NCBI GenBank assembly: GCA_907163345.1
Contig: CAJQUN010000061.1
Span: 2,604,001-2,668,000 of the forward strand
Direction: 5' to 3'
DNA length: 64,000 nt
Origin: Haberlea rhodopensis
Lineage: Eukaryota; Streptophyta; Magnoliopsida; Lamiales; Gesneriaceae
Positions 55,141-64,000 of this stretch are shown piece after piece. The notes under the pieces were generated by a model, which saw nothing but the letters and a program-made list of their open reading frames with translations, did no database searches and was not told the origin of the DNA. Each line of letters begins with the position of its first letter. Position 1 is the first letter of the stretch. The translations under genes and the position numbers were made by a program.

Positions 55141-57284
55141 TGTAATGCCCGATGTCCTATTTTAAATGTCATGTTTTAATCTAAATTGATTAAAGTACTT
55201 TTAGTATTTATTTTATATTTTAACTGAGAATTTGTTTTAATAACATAATAAAGAAAGAAAATGAAGATGAAAAATGAAATGGATGTATGTTGTGTATATC
55301 TTTGACATTGTGTGTCACAAATAAATCAATGTCGACTGAAAACTGCACATTCGCGTGACTCTAGTTCAATAAAAAACATATAGTAATATTACTTTAAAAA
55401 AAAATAGAAAAGGAAAGAGATAAAATTCATTTGACCAAGAAGAGGTCCAATGATAATTAGTGATATGTGTGTAACTTGTCACTCTCCTTATCAATCATCA
55501 TTTCTCATCTATCTTGTCTTCAAATTTTTATTCCGTAAACAAACCGTGACTTGACTCCAAGATTTTCGATACTTGGTGATAGTTATTTCTTGCATGAGGT
55601 AAGGATTTTATTGAGAAACTGTTTAAGAAATAAGTTTCTGTACATCTCTGAAATATGAACCGTGGTCTATAGATTCATGTTTTATGAATTATAAGAAATG
55701 TTTAGCTTGAATCTTCGATTGGAACTTGATTATCTCTCAACTAAAACTGTAACAATTAGTGAAATTTGTTCAGTATTATAATTCTGAAACTATTAGACAA
55801 CATGTCTCTTGTGAAATAGCTACTGTGATATTTTTATGCCATCTAGAGATGAAATAAGGTTCTGTATACCAGTTTTGTATATTGAGAAATATACGTATGT
55901 GCACATATGAGTTCAGTAACTTTTCTAATTTTTCACTTAAAGATTCGAATATTCTTTGACTGTGTTTGTCGAACTATGGTGGTGAAATGTTTATATATTT
56001 TAATTGGTACAAAGTAATGAAGGTAATTAGGTGATATTAATATATGACAATCAAGTCTATTCTATAATCACATCATTGGGAGTATCCTGATATGAGAATT
56101 GGTAAATGAAAACTAATAATAATAATAATAAGAAGAATAATAATAACTTGATGACTGGAAAGCTAAAACGGACAATTGAATTTAATTGCAGCATATAAAT
56201 TTGTTGATTTTATTGAAAGACTTCGAAGGTAGAAGATCGGGAAATAAGGTATGTTGCGATCGGGTAACATACGACAGATATCTGTATCATTTGGTATATG
56301 ATTTGTTGACTTTATGTGATTTACGTGAGATTATGTGGCTACATGATTTTATTTCAATTATGTGGCATTCATAACATGCATAATTGGCACATCGTTGTAT
56401 GAAAAATAAATGTTTTGTTAACACACATCATTTTTAGACATACATTGATGCATGGCATACACGTTGAGCTCTGATCCTTGGCTACCCCGATATTGTTGAT
56501 TATGAGATTGATTCTGGGGTTAGAACACGATACTATGTCTGGTATTACGTGGCCTATAAGACATAGCCATTCGCGGCCCCTATTATATGTCAAGATATGA
56601 GACTGATACTGATCTGAGGACCTATCTGAGTAGTCACTATTCTTGACTGATGAGATGCCCGAGCTATGATTTTATATCGATTCGATTGGTTCTGATTTTT
56701 GGACATTCTTTTGTTGTCTCCGATATACCCAGTGGATGGGTGTACAATACGATACCGACATGACATGCATTGCATTACATCATTTATCACATTTTATAGA
56801 TACATGTCATATATTCTATGATCGTTCCATATTGGGCTTTTGCTCACCCAAGGGGGGTTGTTGTTGTCTTTGTGTGTGGACAATGGCAGGCAGTACAGGT
56901 GGTCAAGATCCCAGACAGGGTACATCCGGTGGGAGCCACACTTGAGAGGTTTATGTCCTTCTTATCCCAGTAGTATATGTACCAGGGGTGTGTCCCTGGA
57001 GTGTGAGGAATTTATGTATATTTAGTTTATTTTCGCCCAGTATGGATATGTGCTTAATAGTTTGATTTGTTTATGTTAGTTTGTGTTGATGGATATAAAA
57101 TTGGTGGTATTTATATATTTTCAATATAGGTCTATTGGTATTGGTGGTATGTTTCTCGTGCGACGAGGTCATGCCGAAATTTTTAGGTCCACATGTTAAT
57201 AAATGTTAAACAAATCTTCCGCTGTTTACGCTATAATTATCATTGTGTGATAATTAATCACATTATTAGGATTGGGCCCTCACA
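55141..57284 (+). repeat. 5' LTR of Ty3-2 (2,144 bp)
   Basis: TGTAATGCCCG...GCCCTCACA. It has no GATCGATC array. The GCTCACCCAAGGGGGG box at 56,841-56,860 is in the place of the GCTCACCCC box of the other Ty3-like LTRs. Confidence 0.93.
56108..56146 (+). repeat. (AAT)n microsatellite
   Basis: AATAATAATAATAATAAG and AAGAATAATAATAA inside the 5' LTR. Confidence 0.9.
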
Positions 57285-57287
57285 TTA

Positions 57288-57299
57288 TGGTATCAGAGC
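57288..57299 (+). other. Primer-binding site of Ty3-2
   Basis: TGGTATCAGAGC, initiator-Met type, three bases after the LTR. Confidence 0.93.
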
Positions 57300-57474
57300 A
57301 TAACTGGGAATGCTCTTGAGTTTTGTGTACACTGAACTAGGCACAAAGATAGATGTGCACATGTGTTTGAATTAGCTGAAATTCTTTGCTCTTGTTTGAT
57401 TGGACATGAGATAAATTGATATGTATTGTTTGTATATTTGTTTTGAATTATGTTGTTGACATTTGAGTTTGCAG

Positions 57475-58341
57475 ATGTTTAGAAAAGCAAAAGGCCGGGG
57501 TAAAGGCAAGGAACATGCTATTGAAGCTGAGGCTGCCAATAGTACTAGTGTGGAGCGTGTGACTGATCAGTTTGAAGAGATGTCCATGGATCTTGTCATG
57601 GCTCGATTTCAGAATTTGCATCCGCCCAAATTCCGTGGAACAGAGGGTTCTGCACAAGCTGAATCATGGTTGAAAGAGATCGAACATCTATTTAGACTGA
57701 TTGAGTATCCTGAATATCGTAAATTGCCACTTGCCCTATATCAGTTGAAGGATATTGCACAATCTTGGTGGGAAGCCGCTGAAATTGGGTTAGTTGAGGC
57801 TGGCATTGAAGTCACTTGGGATGTCTTCAAGACTCAATTTCTGGAACAGTATTCACCTCCGTCCTACTATACTGCTCAAGAAAATGAATTTAATAATCTG
57901 CAGCAAGGAAATATGACTGTTGAGGAATATGCCTCAAAATTCTCTATCCTGCTGAAATATGCACCACATGTAGCGGCAAATCCAAAGGCAAAATTTAATA
58001 GGTTTGTTAATGGGTTGCATCCTACCCTGTTTACTTTGGTGACTGCTGGCTCGCCTACTACTTATGCTGATGCAGTGGAACGAGCAAAGATGGTAGAATC
58101 AGGACTGAGAAGGGGAGGTCCACAGTTTCTTCCACCGCCACCAGTACCTACTCAGCAACATGCTTTGAGTCCTAAGGGTAAAATATTTAAGAAGAAAGGC
58201 TCTTCTTCCTCATCTTCCGGTTCTAGTGGCTCTCGACAGAGGAGTTTTTATTCTAGTCCTTATTGTAGTGATAGATGTGCGCATGTGTTTGAATTAGCTG
58301 AAATTCTTTGCTCTTGTTTGATTGGACATGAGATAAATTGA
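57475..58341 (+). CDS. Ty3-2 gag, first copy, open but detached from pol
   Basis: From the ATG at 57,475 (MFRKAKGRGKGKEH) it encodes 288 residues. The gag domain is complete: FRGTEGSAQAESWLKEIEHL, LKDIAQSWWEAAEIG, FKTQFLEQYSPP, EFNNLQQGNMTVEEYASKF and RFVNGLHPTLFTLV, followed by a serine-rich linker. It lacks the zinc knuckles: after YCSDRC the frame runs into the second copy of the leader and stops at 58,339. No stop or shift lies inside. It is a capsid-like protein with an extra tail of about 20 residues. Being first on the RNA it would be the one translated. Confidence 0.85.
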   Translation: MFRKAKGRGKGKEHAIEAEAANSTSVERVTDQFEEMSMDLVMARFQNLHPPKFRGTEGSAQAESWLKEIEHLFRLIEYPEYRKLPLALYQLKDIAQSWWEAAEIGLVEAGIEVTWDVFKTQFLEQYSPPSYYTAQENEFNNLQQGNMTVEEYASKFSILLKYAPHVAANPKAKFNRFVNGLHPTLFTLVTAGSPTTYADAVERAKMVESGLRRGGPQFLPPPPVPTQQHALSPKGKIFKKKGSSSSSSGSSGSRQRSFYSSPYCSDRCAHVFELAEILCSCLIGHEIN

Positions 58342-58396
58342 TATGTATTGTTTGTATATTTGTTTTGAATTATGTTGTTGACATTTGAGTTTGCAG

Positions 58397-59157
58397 ATGT
58401 TTAGAAAAGCAAAAGGTCGGGGTAAAGGCAAGGAACATGCTATTGAAGCTGAGGCTGCCAATAGTACTAGTGTGGAGCGTGTGACTGATCAGTTTGAAGA
58501 GATGTCCATGGATCTTGTCATGGCTCGATTTCAGAATTTGCATCCGCCCAAATTCCATGGAACAGAGGGTTCTGCACGAGCTGAATCATGGTTGAAAGAG
58601 ATCGAACATCTATTCAGACTGATTGAGTATCCTGAATATCGTAAATTGCCACTTGCCCTATATTAGTTGAAGGATAGTGCACAATCTTGGTGGGAAGCCG
58701 CTGAAATTGGGTTAGTTGAGGCTGGCATTGAAGTCACTTGGGATGTCTTCAAGACTCAATTTCTGGAACAGTATTCACCTCCGTCCTACTATACTGCTCA
58801 GGAAAATGAATTTAATAATCTGCAGCAAGGAAATATGACTGTTGAGGAATATGCCTCAAAATTCTCTATTCTGCTGAAATATGCACCACATGTAGCGGCA
58901 AATCCAAAGGCGAAATTTAATAGGTTTGTCAACGGGTTGCATCCTACCCTGTTTACTTTGGTGACTGTTGGCTCGCCTATACTTATGCTGATGCAGTGGA
59001 ACGAGCAAAGATGGTAGAATCAGGACTGAGAAGGGGAGGTCCACAGTTTCTTCCACCGCCACCAGTACCTACTCAGCAACATGCTTTGAGTCCTAAGGGT
59101 AAAATATTTAAGAAGAAAGGCTCTTCTTCCTCATCTTCCGGTTCTAGTGGCTCTTGA
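58397..59157 (+). pseudogene. Ty3-2 gag, second copy, broken
   Basis: This copy is the one contiguous with pol. It has a TAG at 58,664 (the first copy has CAG), a one-base deletion near 58,980 in GCCTATACTTATG, and a TGA at 59,155 (the first copy has CGA). The ATG at 58,397 is intact. Confidence 0.92.
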
Positions 59158-62100
59158 CAGAGGAGTTTTTATTCTAGTCCTTATTGTAGTCGTTGTGGTG
59201 GGAGGCATACCGTGGATCAATGTCGAGGTGTGTTAGGTTTATGTCGCAGCTGTGGGCAAGAAGGTCATTTTGCTCGAGTTTGTCCTAACCGAGGCATGAT
59301 TTCTTCGCAACCTCAGCCCCGATTTCCTGGTGGCTCTAATACTTTTAGACCTACTGCTCCTACTATTCCTATTACTCCTATGCCATCATTTCAACAGTCA
59401 AATGTTCCACAATACCGAGGATCTCGAGGTCAGACTGTTCCGGGTCCTCCTCAGGCTAGAGTGTACGCCATGACTGAGGATCAGGCGAAGGAGGCTCCGG
59501 GTGGTCTTATTGCATGTATTTGCACATTATGTGATTATCCTGCACGTGTGTTATTTGATACAGGAGCATCCCATTCATTCATATCGCATGCATTTGTTGC
59601 ATCTCATGATATTATCTGTACTTCATTAGATAATACCTTATCGATAGCTACGCCAGCAGGAAGAATTATCTTATCTGAGCAGGTTGTGCATAATTGTGTG
59701 TTAATTTATGAGGATAACGTTTTATTCTTAAATTTGATCGTCCTCCCTATGCACGACTTTGATTGCATTGTTGGCATGGATGTTCTCTCTACCAATCGAG
59801 CTACTGTTGATTGTTGTCATGGGGTAGTTCGATTCCGACCAATTGATGGACCCAAGTGGAATTTCTATGGCAAGGGTTCCCAAGGGAAAATTCCATTGAT
59901 ATCGTCTCTTGCAATGTTCCGACTCTTATGTAGCGGGAATGAGGGTTTTCTTATCTATGCTATTGATATATTGAAAAAGGAGCCATCTTTATCTGATATT
60001 CATGTAGTAAAAGAATTTCCTGATGTGTTTCCCGATGAGATTCCTGGTTTTCCTCCTCATCGAGAAGTTGAATTCAATATTGACCTTGTTCCGGGTACTA
60101 CACCTATTTCTAAAGCTCCTTATCGTATGGCACCGTTGGAATTGAAAGAATTAAAAGACCAATTACAGGATCTTCTCGATAAAGGCTATATTCGACCGAG
60201 TGTATCACCTTGGGGAGCTCCAGTTCTATTTGTTCGAAAGAAAGACGGTACGATGCGAATGTACATCGATTATAGGCAACTGAATCGGGCAACTGTGAAA
60301 AATAAGTATCCATTGCCTAGTATCGATGATTTATTCGATCAACTTCAAGGCACTTCTATTTACTCAAAAATTGATCTTCGTTCTGGATATCATCAAGTGC
60401 GTGTTCGAGAGGAAGATGTCTCTAAAACTGCTTTTCGTACTAGGTATGGTCATTATGAATTCTTGGTCATGCCATTTGGTCTCACTAATGCTCCTGCAGT
60501 CTTTATGGACTTAATGAATCGAGTTTTTTGGAATTTCTTGGATCGATTTGTTATCGTTTTTATTGATGATATTCTTGTCTATTCAAAATCCAAAGAGGAG
60601 CATACTGAACATTTGAAGTTGGTACTTCAAACTCTCCGTACTGAACATCTTTATGCCAAATTGTCCAAATGTGAATTCTGGATGGACAAGGTGGTATTCT
60701 TGGGCCACGTCATTTCTCGACATGGTATTTCTGTTGATCCAACTAAGGTTGAAGCAGTGTTAAACTGGCCGAGACCTACCAATGTTCCTGAGGTCCGAAG
60801 CTTCATGGGTTTAGCTGGTTATTATCGTAGTTTTATTAAAGGGTTTTCAAAAATTGCTAAACCTATTACTCAGCTGACACAGAAAAATCAAAAATTTATT
60901 TGGTCAGATGAGTGTGAAGCAAGTTTTCTTGAATTAAAGACGAGATTGACCAATGCACCTGCACTTACTATTCCTTCAGGTACCGGAGGATATGTGGTAT
61001 GCACAGATGCGTCTTTAAAAGGTTTGGGCTGTGTATTAATGCAACATGGCCGAGTGGTTGCTTATGCGTCTCGCCAACTGAAATCTCATGAAAAATATCC
61101 CGTACATGATTTAGAATTGACAGCAATTATTTTTGCTTTAAAAATTTGGCGCCATTACTTATACGGGGAAAAGTTTGTTATTTATTCGGACCACAAGAGC
61201 TTGAAATATCTATTCTCTCAATCTGATCTTAATATGAGGAAACGTCGGTGGATGGATCTGTTGAAGGACTTCGATTGTGAGATTCAATATCACCCTGGAC
61301 AAGTGAACGTTATTGTGGATGCTCTCAGCCATAAAGTTCATGATTCTGTTCTAGCTTCTGTTCGTATCGCTAAAGTACGTGATGATATCTGTACTTCTGG
61401 TTGGACTTTTCACTCACATGGGAATTCTGTCACTGTTTCTGCATTACAGATTGAGCCGAAATTGATTTCTAAAATCAAGAAAGCCCAACGAAATGATTCT
61501 CAAACTCAGAAATCTAAAGAACTTGTATCTGCAGGACATCCTTCTGGCTTTCAGATATCTTCTGATGGTTCCTTACGACTTAATGGTCGGTTGGTTGTTC
61601 CTGATAATTCTGATTTGAAATCTGCTCTTCTTCGTGAAGCCCATTGTAGCAAATATAGTATCCACCCTGGAGGCCGAAAGATGTATATGACTCTGAGACC
61701 CCAATTCTGGTGGAAACGTATGAAGAAGGATATAGCTGAATTTATTTCCAAATGTTTAGTTTGTCAACAGGTAAAAGCTGAACGAATGAAACCTGGAGGG
61801 TTACTTCATAGTCTTGAAATTCCCAAATGGAATTGGGAACACATTGCTATGGATTTTGTGACCCATCTTCCTCGATCATCCAGAGGCTGTGATGCTATTT
61901 GGGTTATTATTGACCGACTATCTAAATCTTCACATTTTATTCCGTATGAGCGGACTTATCAGTATAAGAAAATGGCTCGATTGTATATCGAGAATATTGT
62001 AAGACTGCATGGTGTGCCTGTCTCAATTGTTTCTGATCGTGATCCCAGATTTACTTCTAAATTTTGGAGTAGTTTCCAAGATGCTATGGGTATGCGTTTG

Positions 62101-62958
62101 GCAATGAGTACGTCTTATCATCCTCAGACTGATGGCCAAACTGAACGTACTATTCAAACTCTTGAAGATATGCTACGTGCTGTGGTGATGGATTTTAATG
62201 TTGATTGGCAAGAAGCTTTACCGTTGGTGGAATTTTCTTATAATAATAGCTACCAGACGCGCATTGGTATGGCACCGTTTGAAGCATTATATGGAAGACG
62301 ATGTAGATCACCTTTATTCTGGGAAGAAATTGGTGAAAAACAATTGACTGGACCTGATATGATACAAGAAATGAATGAAAAAGTTCAATTAATTAGACAG
62401 CGTATGAAGGCCGCACAAGATCGTCAAGCAAGTTATGCTAACAAGCGAAGACGACCCTTAGAATTTCAGAAAGGTGATCGTGTATTTCTGAAAATATCTC
62501 CATTTCGAGGCATTGTTCGTTTTGGCATGCGAGGCAAACTATCACCTCGATATGTTGGCCCATATGAGATTCTGGATCGAGTTGGAGATCTTGCTTATCG
62601 GTTGGCATTACCTACAGCCTTATCCGCCATTCACGATGTATTTCATGTTTCTATGTTACGGAAATATGAACCTGATCCAGCACACGTACTTCAGCCTGAT
62701 GAGGTTGAACTTGATCCTTCATTATGCTATGTTGAACATCCCGTTTGCATATTGGATCGGAAGGAGAAAGTATTACGTAACAAATCTATTCCACTAGTAC
62801 GAGTACAATGGACACGACATGGCGTGGAAGAATCAACGTGGGAATTGGAAAGCAAAATGCAAAAATCTTATCCACAATTGTTTGATTATGCTCCATTATA
62901 TTCTATGTATCCTGTTAGCTATTCTGATTTTAGTTTTGATATGTATTATAACTGGTAA
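59158..62958 (+). CDS. Ty3-2 zinc knuckles and pol polyprotein, uninterrupted
   Basis: An open frame of about 1,266 codons from the TGA at 59,155 to the stop at 62,956. It has no start ATG of its own; it would originally be read as gag-pol. In order: two knuckles (CSRCGGRHTVDQC, CRSCGQEGHFARVC), protease (VLFDTGASHSFIS), reverse transcriptase (YSKIDLRSGYHQVRV, VIVFIDDILVYSKS), RNase H (VCTDASLKGLGCVLM, YSDHKSLKYLF, VDALSHK), integrase zinc region (HPGGRKMYMTL...CLVCQQVKAE), core (MDFVTHLP, VSDRDPRF, YHPQTDGQTERTIQTLED) and chromodomain-like tail (VQWTRHGVEESTWELESKM). All catalytic residues I can check are present. The only oddities are MYIDYRQ for LCIDYRQ and ALSHK for ALSRK. Confidence 0.95.
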   Translation, partial: QRSFYSSPYCSRCGGRHTVDQCRGVLGLCRSCGQEGHFARVCPNRGMISSQPQPRFPGGSNTFRPTAPTIPITPMPSFQQSNVPQYRGSRGQTVPGPPQARVYAMTEDQAKEAPGGLIACICTLCDYPARVLFDTGASHSFISHAFVASHDIICTSLDNTLSIATPAGRIILSEQVVHNCVLIYEDNVLFLNLIVLPMHDFDCIVGMDVLSTNRATVDCCHGVVRFRPIDGPKWNFYGKGSQGKIPLISSLAMFRLLCSGNEGFLIYAIDILKKEPSLSDIHVVKEFPDVFPDEIPGFPPHREVEFNIDLVPGTTPISKAPYRMAPLELKELKDQLQDLLDKGYIRPSVSPWGAPVLFVRKKDGTMRMYIDYRQLNRATVKNKYPLPSIDDLFDQLQGTSIYSKIDLRSGYHQVRVREEDVSKTAFRTRYGHYEFLVMPFGLTNAPAVFMDLMNRVFWNFLDRFVIVFIDDILVYSKSKEEHTEHLKLVLQTLRTEHLYAKLSKCEFWMDKVVFLGHVISRHGISVDPTKVEAVLNWPRPTNVPEVRSFMGLAGYYRSFIKGFSKIAKPITQLTQKNQKFIWSDECEASFLELKTRLTNAPALTIPSGTGGYVVCTDASLKGLGCVLMQHGRVVAYASRQLKSHEKYPVHDLELTAIIFALKIWRHYLYGEKFVIYSDHKSLKYLFSQSDLNMRKRRWMDLLKDFDCEIQYHPGQVNVIVDALSHKVHDSVLASVRIAKVRDDICTSGWTFHSHGNSVTVSALQIEPKLISKIKKAQRNDSQTQKSKELVSAGHPSGFQISSDGSLRLNGRLVVPDNSDLKSALLREAHCSKYSIHPGGRKMYMTLRPQFWWKRMKKDIAEFISKCLVCQQVKAERMKPGGLLHSLEIPKWNWEHIAMDFVTHLPRSSRGCDAIWVIIDRLSKSSHFIPYERTYQYKKMARLYIENIVRLHGVPVSIVSDRDPRFTSKFWSSFQDAMGMRLAMSTSYHPQTDGQTERTIQTLEDMLRAVVMDFNVDWQEALPLVEFSYNNSYQTRIGMAPFEALYGRRCRSPLFWEEIGEKQLTGPDMIQEMNEKVQLIRQRMKAAQDRQASYANKRRRPLEFQKGDRVFLKISPFRGIVRFGMRGKLSPRYVGPYEILDRVGDLAYRLALPTALSAIHDVFHVSMLRKYEPDPAHVLQPDEVELDPSLCYVEHPVCILDRKEKVLRNKSIPLVRVQWTRHGVEESTWELESKMQKSYPQLFDYAPLYSMYPVSYSDFSFDMYYNW

Positions 62959-63020
62959 TACGATATATGCTTGTAATGTGATATATATCTATGTTTGAGA
63001 TTTCGGGACGAAATCTTTTT

Positions 63021-63034
63021 AAGTGGGGGAGAAA
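63021..63034 (+). other. Polypurine tract of Ty3-2
   Basis: AAGTGGGGGAGAAA directly before the 3' LTR. Confidence 0.9.
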
Positions 63035-64000
63035 TGTAATGCCCGATGTCCTATTTTAAATGTCATGTTTTAATCTAAATTGATTAAAGTACTTTTAGTA
63101 TTTATTTTATATTTTAACTGAGAATTTGTTTTAATAACGTAATAAAGAAAGAAAATGAAGATGAAAAATGAAATGGATGCATGTTGTGTATATCTTTGAC
63201 ATTGTGTGTCACAAATAAATCAATGTCGACTGAAAACTGCACATTCACATGACTCTAGTTCAATAAAAAACATATAGTAATATTACTTTAAAAAAAAATA
63301 GAAAAGGAAAGAGATAAAATTCATTTGACCAAGAAGAGGTCCAATGATAATTAGTGATATGTGTGTAACGTCCCACTCTCCTTATCAATCATCATTTCTC
63401 ATCTATCTTGTCTTCAAATTTTTATTCCGTAAACAAACCGTGACTTGACTCCAAGATTTTCGATACTTGGTGATAGTTATTTCTTGCATGAGGTAAGGAT
63501 TTTATTGAGAAACTGTTTAAGAAATAAGTTTCTGTACATCTCTGAAATATGAACCGTGGCCTATAGATTCATGTTTTATGAATTATAAGAAATGTTTAGC
63601 TTGAATCTTCGATTGGAACTTGATTATCTCTCAACTAAAACTGTAACAATTAGTGAAATTTGTTCAGTATTATAATTCTGAAACTATTAGACAACATGTC
63701 TCTTGTGAAATAGCTACTGTGATATTTTTATGCCATCTAGAGATGAAATAAGGTTCTGTATACCAGTTTTGTATATTGAGAAATATACGTATATGCACAT
63801 ATGAGTTCAGTAACTTTTCTAATTTTTCACTTAAAGATTCAAATATTCTTTGACTGTGTTTGTCAAACTATGGTGGTGAAATGTTTATAAATTTTAATTG
63901 GTACAAAGTAATGAAGGTAATTAGGTGATATTAATATATGACAATCAAGTCTATTCTATAATCACATCATTGGGAGTATCCTGATATGAGAATTGGTAAA
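63035..64000 (+). repeat. 3' LTR of Ty3-2, cut by the window end
   Basis: First 966 bp, matching 55,141-56,106. Differences are mostly transitions, as expected from decay of methylated cytosines. Confidence 0.95.

Larger units (their letters stand above)
57347..59191 (+). repeat. Tandem duplication of leader plus gag, 922-bp period
   Basis: 57,347-58,269 and 58,270-59,191 are two head-to-tail copies. Both begin in the leader at GATAGATGTG and end in the gag zinc region at CCTTATTGTAGT. The offset is a constant 922 bp. By eye they differ at about 13 substitutions plus one deleted base (about 1.5%). Confidence 0.95.
55141..64000 (+). mobile_element. Ty3 chromovirus element Ty3-2, right end outside the window
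   Basis: 5' LTR 55,141-57,284, primer site, duplicated gag, pol, polypurine tract and the first 966 bp of the 3' LTR (from 63,035). The two LTRs differ at about 12 positions over the 966 bp compared by eye (about 1.2%), so the insertion is recent. It sits in the EPRV2 downstream ORF; the left flanking pentamer is ATGGG. Tekay/Del-type chromovirus by domain order and chromodomain-like tail. Confidence 0.95.

Noticed and set aside
57440..57477. Splice acceptor (GTTTGCAG before ATG) as a sign of spliced gag RNA in Ty3-2, with a similar TTACAG before the Ty3-1 gag ATG
   Set aside because: T-rich leaders ending in CAG are common by chance and no matching donor is evident.

Overview
The window is nuclear DNA of a flowering plant, probably a eudicot. 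It is AT-rich and gene-poor, and is dominated by nested retroelements, DNA-transposon derivatives and two decayed endogenous pararetroviruses (family Caulimoviridae). Only three host genes can be supported. They are the first coding exon of an alpha-COP (coatomer) gene at the left edge (minus), an intact intronless EF-hand/TPR gene of the Arabidopsis At1g05150/At2g32450 type (29,480-31,897, minus), and an F-box gene (36,840-38,120, minus). The species cannot be named from the sequence.

Layout. 1-609: alpha-COP exon 1 and intron. 1,255-8,480: a mosaic made of an inverted pararetrovirus fragment, a broken LTR, the 3' end of a Ty1/copia element with a 1.5-kb LTR, and a forward pararetrovirus copy (EPRV1). 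9,340-13,084: remnant of an LTR element with long minisatellites, into which a solo LTR with a perfect 5-bp target duplication (TSD) inserted. 13,333-15,802: a second solo LTR with perfect TSD. 15,887-16,621: hAT-type non-autonomous element with a perfect 8-bp TSD. 17,050-25,010: a LINE remnant split by a Ty1/copia element (17,262-22,064, minus) and by an inverted LTR. 25,055-27,005: truncated LTR. 27,555-27,776: SINE with a 16-bp TSD. 28,250-29,066: hAT-like element. Then come the TPR gene, an LTR fragment, a Mutator-type foldback element with a perfect 9-bp TSD (34,007-35,190), an RTE-like LINE end and the F-box gene.

38,550 to the window end: a second, longer pararetrovirus copy (EPRV2) that has been interrupted twice. 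A Ty3 chromovirus, Ty3-1 (39,272-49,431, TSD TTTAC), sits in its 5' part and carries a further solo LTR (47,866-49,236, TSD TCTCT) inside its own 3' LTR. A second, younger chromovirus, Ty3-2 (55,141 to beyond the window), sits in its downstream ORF. Ty3-2 has an uninterrupted 1,267-codon pol frame but a tandemly duplicated gag.

Nothing here forms an operon-like system. The most unusual structures are: (i) arrays of eight GATCGATC-centred palindromes at the same place in LTRs that otherwise differ, plus four more in an unrelated-looking LTR; (ii) a pararetrovirus whose coat-protein zinc knuckle lies upstream of its movement protein and which carries an unrecognised downstream ORF; (iii) the gag duplication in Ty3-2, where the intact copy is detached from pol; and (iv) an LTR family whose copies carry entirely different minisatellites at the same internal site.
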